Shown here piece after piece: positions 32,819 to 37,930 of a stretch of DNA of 37,930 bases. The translations under genes and the position numbers were made by a program. The DNA is taken from the NCBI GenBank assembly GCA_015490715.1, contig WFXH01000027.1:1-37930 (forward strand). The letters are read 5' to 3'. This DNA comes from Saprospiraceae bacterium. Lineage in GTDB: Bacteria; Bacteroidota; Bacteroidia; Chitinophagales; Saprospiraceae. Positions within the stretch are counted from its first letter, which is position 1, and each line of letters opens with the position of its first letter. The notes under the pieces were generated by a model that saw only the letters and a list, made by a program, of their open reading frames with translations, searched no databases and was not told the DNA's origin.

Positions 32819-33304
32819 TTACCAGGTCATATCCTCTTCTTCCTCCTCGCTGTGTTCGGTGGTTTGTTCATCCGACTCGTTCCCCTGTTCGGAAGATGCC
32901 TCCTCCTCGGCGGACGCTTCGTCGGCAGGGGAGTCTTCCAGGTCAAGGTCTAAGGGCTTGGTGTAATCGGTCACATCGAACGGTCCTTCTTCAATCGCTT
33001 TGAGGCGTCGGAGCCGACGCTCCTCTTCGATTCGGTCGAAGCGCTCAAAGTCGTAGTCGGGCATGAGATCGTCTTTGAGCTTGTCATAAGCCCTTTGAAG
33101 CCCTTTGATAAAGCGGGAGATATCCTCCTTATAGATATTGATGCGATGTCGCCGCCCACTGCGCGCCAAGCGCTGTGAGGACTCATTGATGCTCACGTAG
33201 TACTCTCCCGTTTGGGATTCTACGATATCGATAAAATAGGTCCGCTTCGGTCCCGCATGCACGCGCACAGTAAACACCACTTTCCTCTGTCTTCGCTCAG
33301 TCAT
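32819..33304 (-). CDS. DUF3276 / PUR-alpha-like nucleic-acid-binding protein
   Basis: 161 residues with a PUR-like single-stranded nucleic-acid-binding domain typical of Bacteroidota: VVFTVRVHAGPKRTYFIDIVESQTGEYYVSINES (about 8-42) and NIYKEDISRFIKGLQRAYD. The last 50 residues are an acidic, Glu/Ser-rich disordered tail, unusually long for the family as I know it. I chose ATG 33304 because the perfect -7 element at 33345-33352 predicts transcription starting near 33338, which would make the upstream in-frame ATG (33337) leaderless, and because GAGGAAG precedes 33304. The biological role of the family is not established; nucleic-acid binding is inferred. Confidence 0.87.
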   Translation of the reverse strand: MTERRQRKVVFTVRVHAGPKRTYFIDIVESQTGEYYVSINESSQRLARSGRRHRINIYKEDISRFIKGLQRAYDKLKDDLMPDYDFERFDRIEEERRLRRLKAIEEGPFDVTDYTKPLDLDLEDSPADEASAEEEASSEQGNESDEQTTEHSEEEEEDMTW

Positions 33305-33344
33305 ATCTTCCTCATTCAATTTGTCTTCGCTCACCATATTACAG

Positions 33345-33352
33345 CAAAGATA
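33345..33352 (-). promoter_or_regulatory. Promoter of the DUF3276 gene
   Basis: The minus strand reads TATCTTTG, a perfect TAnnTTTG -7 element; predicted transcription start is about 33338. Confidence 0.55.
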
Positions 33353-33406
33353 CAGTTTTTGATGAAATCTTTGAAGTTGATGGTCAAAATTGAGAAAAAA
33401 TCGCTA

Positions 33407-35050
33407 TCAAGTTTGCAGAACCCCCGTTGAAAATCGTTCGATGGGGCGGTGGTTGGCCATTTCAATAGCCATGGAGATGCACTGGCGTGTCAGGCGCGGA
33501 TCGATGATTTCGTCGACCCACAGTCGGGCGGCGGCGTAATAGGGTGAGGTTTGTTTTTCGTAACGCTGGGCAATATCTTCGAAGATTTGCTGTTGTTGGC
33601 GTTCGTCGGGCTGGATGCCCTGTTTTTGGAGGTTTTGAATTTGAATTTGGGTGAGCACTTTAGCGGCTTGTTCTCCGCCCATGACTGCAATGCGAGCGGT
33701 AGGCCAGGCCAGCATGAGCCGTGGGTCGTAGGCGCGTCCACACATGGCGTAGTTGCCCGCACCGTACGAGCTGCCTACCACGATGCTGATCTTTGGCACG
33801 GTGGAATTGGCCACGGCATTGACGAGCTTGGCGCCGTCCTTGATGATGCCGCCGTGTTCGGAATCCTTGCCCACCATAAAACCCGTCACGTCGTGGAAAA
33901 AGACCAAGGGGATGCGCTTTTGGTTGCACAACAGGACGAAGCGCGCCGCCTTATCGGCCGAATCGGAATAGATCACGCCGCCCACTTGGAGCTTGCCCTT
34001 GGCCGTTTTGACCACGCGGCGATCGTTGGCCACAATGCCCACTGCCCAGCCATCGATTCGCGCAAAAGCACATAGTATCGTCTTGCCGTAATCCGCCTTG
34101 TAGGGTATCCATTCCGAGTCGTCGACGATGCACTCCAGCACCTCTGCCATCGAATAGGGTATGATGCGACTGACCGGGAAGCGGCGCAAGATTTCATCTG
34201 CCCCCACACGCGGTGGCCTGGGCTCGATACGATCGATGCCCGCCAGCGTGGGATGTCCCAACTGCGACACGAGTTTTTTGATCAGGTCGAGTGCCTCCCT
34301 ATCGCTCTTCACGCGGTAGTCTACAATGCCTGAAATGGCCGTTTGGGTATACGCTCCGCCGAGCGTCTCTTTGTCGACCACTTCGCCTATGGCGGCGCGC
34401 ACCAGATGGGGACCGGCGAGAAAGATTGACCCCGTACCTTCGACGATGAGGGATTCGTCGGACATGATGGGAAGGTAGGCTCCCCCGGCCACACAACTGC
34501 CCATGATGGCTGCAATCTGGGGTATGCCCCGGGCCGACATCACGGCATTGTTGCGAAAGATGCGTCCGAAATGCTCCTTGTCGGGAAACACTTCATCTTG
34601 CAGGGGGAGAAAGACCCCGGCACTGTCGACGAGGTAGATGATGGGAATGTGGTTTTCCATGGCGATCTCCTGAGCGCGCAGGTTTTTTTTGGCCGTGATG
34701 GGAAACCACGCTCCCGCCTTGACCGTCGCATCATTGGCTACGACGATCACCAGCCTGCCGGCGATATAGCCGAGTTTGACGACAACTCCTCCCGCAGGGC
34801 AGCCCCCATACTCCTCATACATTTCATACCCAGCAAAGGTCCCCAACTCCAATTGCGGCGCATCGGCATCAAGGAGATAATCGATGCGCTCCCGAGCCGT
34901 CATCTTGCCCGCCTCGTGGAGCTTAGCAATGCGCTTAGAGCCTCCGCCCTGTTCGATCTGCTCAGCAAGGCGATTGCGCTGGGAGATGAGCAAGCGCATT
35001 TCATCTTCGTTTCGATCGGGATTCCATCCCCCTTGCTTTCTGTTGCTCAT
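33407..35050 (-). CDS. Acyl-CoA carboxylase beta subunit (MccB type)
   Basis: Carboxyltransferase subunit of a biotin-dependent acyl-CoA carboxylase, 547 residues. It shows the crotonase-fold halves: N-terminal CT domain with AGGVVVKLGYIAGRLVIVVANDATVKAG and GSCVAGGAYLPIMSDESLIV, and the C-terminal domain with GFMVGKDSEHGGIIKDGAKLVNAVAN and SYGAGNYAMCGRAYDPRLMLAWP. The motifs favour methylcrotonyl-CoA carboxylase (leucine degradation) over propionyl-CoA carboxylase. I chose ATG 35050 because the perfect -7 element at 35079-35086 lies inside the 57-bp extension to 35107. No biotin-carboxylase or carrier subunit gene is adjacent. Confidence 0.93.
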   Translation of the reverse strand: MSNRKQGGWNPDRNEDEMRLLISQRNRLAEQIEQGGGSKRIAKLHEAGKMTARERIDYLLDADAPQLELGTFAGYEMYEEYGGCPAGGVVVKLGYIAGRLVIVVANDATVKAGAWFPITAKKNLRAQEIAMENHIPIIYLVDSAGVFLPLQDEVFPDKEHFGRIFRNNAVMSARGIPQIAAIMGSCVAGGAYLPIMSDESLIVEGTGSIFLAGPHLVRAAIGEVVDKETLGGAYTQTAISGIVDYRVKSDREALDLIKKLVSQLGHPTLAGIDRIEPRPPRVGADEILRRFPVSRIIPYSMAEVLECIVDDSEWIPYKADYGKTILCAFARIDGWAVGIVANDRRVVKTAKGKLQVGGVIYSDSADKAARFVLLCNQKRIPLVFFHDVTGFMVGKDSEHGGIIKDGAKLVNAVANSTVPKISIVVGSSYGAGNYAMCGRAYDPRLMLAWPTARIAVMGGEQAAKVLTQIQIQNLQKQGIQPDERQQQQIFEDIAQRYEKQTSPYYAAARLWVDEIIDPRLTRQCISMAIEMANHRPIERFSTGVLQT

Positions 35051-35078
35051 GCCCTTGTGATTTTCCCGCTGCTTTGGC

Positions 35079-35086
35079 CAAAGATA
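35079..35086 (-). promoter_or_regulatory. Promoter of the acyl-CoA carboxylase gene
   Basis: The minus strand reads TATCTTTG, a perfect TAnnTTTG -7 element, predicted transcription start about 35073, a leader of about 23 nt before ATG 35050. Confidence 0.55.
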
Positions 35087-35179
35087 TCCCATTTCGCTCG
35101 ATTGCATCGACGAGCTCTATGCGAATACGCCACCTCAGGGTGTTCGCCTGAGAGGAAGGGAGATACCTGGATTCGGCGG

Positions 35180-35533
35180 TTATAAATCTTCCTGTGAGAA
35201 TTGCTGGCTTTTCATCCACTTTTCCTCGCGTTCGACAAACTCGTCGACGGCGAGGACAGCGCGCTCGATCAAATCGTAATTGACCGAATAGTATTTAAAC
35301 TTGCCCTCCTTTCTGCAATGTAAAAGGCCGACTTTTCGCATGATGGCGAGATGCTGTGAGGTAATGGATTGTTCGAGATCGAGTGTTCGGTATATCTTTT
35401 GAACGTGTGTTTGACCCTCTTTATGAATGAATTCGAGAATTTGGATCCGCAACCGATGTGCCAATGCCCGCATCAATGCCTCCGCATATTCGAGCTTTGC
35501 CAGCCTCTGTGCAACCGTAGTCTTCGTGCTCAT
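35180..35533 (-). CDS. ArsR-family winged-helix regulator A
   Basis: 117-residue dimeric DNA-binding repressor of the ArsR/SmtB fold. The recognition helix lies in QSITSQHLAIMRKVGLL and the wing in CRKEGKFKYYSVN. The ELCVCDL metal site of classical ArsR is replaced by HVQKIYRTLDL, with a single Cys (in LLHCRKEGK), so arsenite/cadmium sensing at that site is unlikely. It has a promoter with both elements (TTTG, 21 bp, TATCTTTG) and two palindromes at the predicted transcription start, consistent with autoregulation. It is the same length as the second ArsR gene 199 bp upstream on the same strand and similar over most of it, so they are probable paralogues. Confidence 0.92.
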   Translation of the reverse strand: MSTKTTVAQRLAKLEYAEALMRALAHRLRIQILEFIHKEGQTHVQKIYRTLDLEQSITSQHLAIMRKVGLLHCRKEGKFKYYSVNYDLIERAVLAVDEFVEREEKWMKSQQFSQEDL

Positions 35534-35550
35534 ACAGTTTTCTTATTTTG

Positions 35551-35580
35551 AGAACCCGTTCTAAAACCGCGACCTCGGTT
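35551..35580. promoter_or_regulatory. Two adjacent palindromes at the start of ArsR gene A
   Basis: AGAAC-CC-GTTCT (35551-35562) and AACCG-CGACCT-CGGTT (35565-35580) are both perfect and 2 bp apart. They straddle the predicted transcription start (about 35575) in the leader of ArsR gene A. Position and symmetry fit an autoregulatory operator of a dimeric winged-helix protein. Confidence 0.55.
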
Positions 35581-35581
35581 G

Positions 35582-35589
35582 CAAAGATA
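35582..35589 (-). promoter_or_regulatory. Promoter of ArsR gene A
   Basis: The minus strand reads TATCTTTG (-7) with TTTG (-33) at 35611-35614, 21 bp between. Both elements fit the Bacteroidota consensus. One of the best promoters in the window. Confidence 0.7.
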
Positions 35590-35732
35590 CGCGGACTTCC
35601 AGAGTGCGACCAAATGATGTATTCGATATTTTTATAATGTGAGGAGGAAAAACGGGTAAAATTGCACAGTCGTCCTATGGTTTATCAGCGAATAGTTTAA
35701 ATTCGTTAACAAATAATTGCACTTTCCCGAGC

Positions 35733-36086
35733 TCATTCTTCCTCGTCTTCCCCGGCCAATCGAGCTACCAGATCGGCGATTTGCTCGATGCGCTCGCGAT
35801 TGAGGGAATAGTAGATGTACTTGCCCTGGCGTTTGGTATTGACGACTTTGACCCGTCGAATAATGGCGAGATGTTGGGAGGCGACGGACTGTTCCAATCG
35901 CAGCTTGATGTAAATATCGGTCACCGTTAAAGGTCCTTCGCTTTCGAGGAGCTCGATGATACGACGACGAAGCTTATGATTGAGTGCGCGCAATACCAGA
36001 GCTGCTTTGCGTAGCTTTTGATAGTCTAATGGCAATGTCTGTCCCCCCCTTTTCAAGAATACGGTCTCGTTCTTTTTTCTTTTCAT
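35733..36086 (-). CDS. ArsR-family winged-helix regulator B
   Basis: 117 residues from ATG 36086, which gives the same length as its neighbour; an in-frame ATG 30 bp upstream (36116) would add ten residues. The helix-turn-helix is EQSVASQHLAIIRRVKVV and the wing NTKRQGKYIYYSLN; the alpha-3 region VTDIYIKLRL lacks the metal-binding Cys pair. It shares about half its residues with regulator A by eye (for example SQHLAI and the RQGKY/KEGKF wing), suggesting gene duplication. No perfect promoter is seen. The signal sensed is unknown. Confidence 0.9.
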   Translation of the reverse strand: MKRKKNETVFLKRGGQTLPLDYQKLRKAALVLRALNHKLRRRIIELLESEGPLTVTDIYIKLRLEQSVASQHLAIIRRVKVVNTKRQGKYIYYSLNRERIEQIADLVARLAGEDEEE

Positions 36087-36224
36087 ATGCCAGTCATTTG
36101 AATTCCCGAAGTACATCCCTTTTTAATCCAAAAGCATACCAGATTGGGGTTTCGGGGAGGACTGAGGCGAAATTTTTTTCACTTATGCCTTTTCCTAATG
36201 TATAAGGCTTTGATTTGCATTCTA

Positions 36225-36917
36225 TTAAAGGATAAACTTTTTTGGACGGGTAATGTTCGGCGGCTTCAAATAGCGCGGCTCAAATCGGGGTAAGTCCTCA
36301 AAATGCGCGGCCTGAAATCGGTCATGCGCCCTCGCCAACATATGGCGCGCCGACACTTCGATATCCGGAAAGACAAAAGCGGTGTGGTCCCCCAGATGCT
36401 TCCGAAATTTTTCCGCACCCGTACCGACGACGGCAATGGTCGCTCCCCCCTCTGTCAGCGCTCGATAGCTATCCGCATGAAGCTCCTCCGCCCGAAAAGA
36501 GCGCACCATCCTGCCTTCGCGATCGACTAGGCAGCTGTAGACTTCCATGCGACGCGCATCCAGCATGGGCAGGTAATAATCGGACTCAACAGCGGAACGA
36601 GCAGCATCGGCCAGAGCAAGGAGTGTGCTGACCTCAAGCAAGGGAATCCCAGCCACGTGACAGAGCCCCTTAGCCATGGCCACACCTACGCGCAAGCCGG
36701 TATAACTGCCCGGCCCCCCTGCCACACACACTGCCCCGAGTTGATTTATGGAGAGGTGCTGACTATTGAGTACCTCTTGAATCAGCCGGGGCAGATACCG
36801 TGCATGTACCCTCGCTTCATGCAAGTCCCTGTATTCCAGCAGCTGAGCTCCGCGTCCCAGTGCTACACTGCACACATCCGTCGCCGTATCAATACAGAGG
36901 AGGAAGGGAGGGTTCAT
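36225..36917 (-). CDS. tsaB: tRNA threonylcarbamoyladenosine complex subunit TsaB
   Basis: Dimerisation partner of TsaD in making N6-threonylcarbamoyladenosine (t6A) at position 37 of ANN-decoding tRNAs. 230 residues of the ASKHA fold without a full active site: LLCIDTATDVCSVAL at the start, then VCVAGGPGSYTGLRVGVAMAKGL, the best family signature. I chose ATG 36917 because it overlaps the upstream S41 protease stop as ATGA; the frame is open further into that gene. Coupled to the protease gene upstream. Confidence 0.95.
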   Translation of the reverse strand: MNPPFLLCIDTATDVCSVALGRGAQLLEYRDLHEARVHARYLPRLIQEVLNSQHLSINQLGAVCVAGGPGSYTGLRVGVAMAKGLCHVAGIPLLEVSTLLALADAARSAVESDYYLPMLDARRMEVYSCLVDREGRMVRSFRAEELHADSYRALTEGGATIAVVGTGAEKFRKHLGDHTAFVFPDIEVSARHMLARAHDRFQAAHFEDLPRFEPRYLKPPNITRPKKFIL

Positions 36918-37930
36918 CGATGTGCCCTTGGCAAAATATCCGAGGTCAATTGGTGTCGCAGCAGGGCCTTGTTTCGCACAATGTGAACTGCGGTGTCGAT
37001 CCAAGGGTCGAAGTGGAGGTTGTAGCGCTTCTCGCCCGACTGATGCCACTTTCGCCGTACGATTTCACGCCCGATCAAAAAAACCAGGGTATCGCGCGCG
37101 CGCTCCAGTTGCCCCCATTGCGCATCTACCACCGTCGAACGCCAGCGCTGTAGTGGGTCTTCCTTTCCATTGATCCAACCTTCGCGCTTGAGGTAGTATT
37201 GCGCCGAGTCCAAAAAGGCCATACTCCTGCCTGCAAATTGATAGTAATGCTCGCGTAGGTACTTTATAAAATGCCTATACAATGCCGTATCGCAAGAGAG
37301 TGAGTCGCAAAGCGGATGTACCGCCTCCCACTCTTCGGTGACAAATCGGAAGATCCAATGGCGGTCCAAGAGATCGCGAAGCACAGCGGAGTACTTCGGT
37401 TTGTGCAACACGATATCGGGGTAGATGCCCCCACCCCCTAGGACTTTCCTACCGCCACGGGTCGTGTACACCTGCTTGAGCGAATCGGGGTTTTCATGTC
37501 GAGTGCCGTGTTCGTACCATGCACTCTGAATACATCGCCCACTGGGAATGTAATACTTGGCCGTCGTAATTTTGATCTTTGAGTTGTAGCCTACGTCGAA
37601 GGTGTTTTGGACGAGCCCCTTGCCGTAGGTCCGCGTACCGATGACGATGCCGCGATCTAAGTCTTGCACTACGCCGCTGACGATTTCGGAAGCCGAAGCA
37701 GTCGCCTGATCGACGAGGATGGCCAAGGGAATAGCTGTGTCGATGGGTGCTTTACGCGTCTTGTACTCGCGATAGGAGTTGGGCAGCTTTCCTTTTGTGT
37801 AGACGACGAGCTCGCCCTTGTCGATAAAGGTGTTGACGACATTGACGGCTTCGAGTAGTAGGCCGCCGCCGTTGTGTCGTAGATCGAGGATGAGCCCTTT
37901 AGCCCCTTCACGAAGGAGCTGCCTTGCAGC
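36914..37930 (-). CDS. S41 family carboxyl-terminal processing protease (partial)
   Basis: Serine protease of the CtpA/Tsp family, exported to the periplasm; the N terminus is beyond the right edge (338 residues visible). Visible: the LILDLRHNGGG strand-loop, the nucleophile Ser in VDQATASASEIVSG, and the Lys of RTYGKGLVQ, which together make the Ser-Lys dyad, then FDVGYNSKIKITTAKYYIPSGR and a 150-residue C-terminal region typical of Bacteroidota homologues. The PDZ domain should lie upstream, outside the window. It overlaps tsaB by ATGA, an unusual partner, but this looks like simple compaction. Confidence 0.93.
   Translation of the reverse strand, partial: AARQLLREGAKGLILDLRHNGGGLLLEAVNVVNTFIDKGELVVYTKGKLPNSYREYKTRKAPIDTAIPLAILVDQATASASEIVSGVVQDLDRGIVIGTRTYGKGLVQNTFDVGYNSKIKITTAKYYIPSGRCIQSAWYEHGTRHENPDSLKQVYTTRGGRKVLGGGGIYPDIVLHKPKYSAVLRDLLDRHWIFRFVTEEWEAVHPLCDSLSCDTALYRHFIKYLREHYYQFAGRSMAFLDSAQYYLKREGWINGKEDPLQRWRSTVVDAQWGQLERARDTLVFLIGREIVRRKWHQSGEKRYNLHFDPWIDTAVHIVRNKALLRHQLTSDILPRAHR

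Noticed and set aside
35620-35700. A strong AGGAGG ribosome-binding site on the plus strand between the two ArsR genes
   Set aside because: The only start codon downstream gives a 7-codon frame; I see no gene it could serve.

Overview
The window is a 37.9 kb piece of chromosome from a member of the Bacteroidota. The evidence is a C-terminal type IX secretion (T9SS) sorting domain, a TonB-dependent receptor with an N-terminal carboxypeptidase-regulatory-like domain, an OmpA protein with thrombospondin type-3 calcium repeats, a PUR-alpha-like DUF3276 protein, a GlmU-like NTP_transf_4 protein, and at least nine promoters with the Bacteroidota -7 element TAnnTTTG. I cannot fix the family or genus. 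Coding sequence is GC-rich with many C-ending codons. The genome is compact: four convergent gene pairs overlap at their 3' ends and four tandem pairs share ATGA stop/start overlaps. I see no prophage, insertion sequence, CRISPR array or rRNA. The only recognisable RNA gene is tmRNA.

Layout. 1-5.1 kb (minus): a likely operon rel - fur-family regulator - argS, then a secreted Cys/Lys-tailed protein cut by the left edge. 5.3-9.5 kb: coaX (plus), convergent with prfC, then an acyl-CoA dehydrogenase and a pRiA4b ORF-3-like gene (minus). 9.6-13.5 kb (plus): a large T9SS-exported glycoside hydrolase and miaA, convergent with arsC. 13.9-17.8 kb: a hotdog thioesterase, an AT-rich gap with a 33-codon ORF and a strong terminator, a putative lipoprotein, and the tightly coupled minus operon rimO - msrB - MazG-like. 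17.9-23.5 kb: OmpA/TSP3 protein, ssrA, GlmU-like protein and spermidine-synthase-like protein (plus), convergent with the NAD(P)HX repair enzyme nnr. 23.5-30.6 kb: ychF - arginine deiminase - secreted protein (plus), a PlsC-type acyltransferase (minus), a 45-residue lipoprotein and a TonB-dependent receptor closed by a strong terminator. 30.6-37.9 kb: CtlX-like hydrolase, a nucleotidyltransferase, DUF3276 protein, acyl-CoA carboxylase beta subunit, two ArsR-family regulators, tsaB, and an S41 protease cut by the right edge.

Functional themes. Translation and its quality control dominate: argS, prfC, miaA, rimO, ssrA, tsaB, ychF and rel. Metabolite or protein repair is next: nnr, msrB, MazG-like. 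There are two guanidino-group-modifying enzymes (arginine deiminase and CtlX-like) and two genes for acyl-CoA degradation (acyl-CoA dehydrogenase and a carboxylase beta subunit of MccB type).

No multi-gene system here is clearly new. The least explained signals are: a repeated word, consensus about TGTATRAAATSGT, with 12 exact core copies mostly near gene starts; a near-perfect 26-bp palindrome ahead of the TonB receptor; the AT-rich gap with a tiny basic ORF; a structured gap at 32.6-32.8 kb; and a CoaX that lacks two residues normally conserved in its family.
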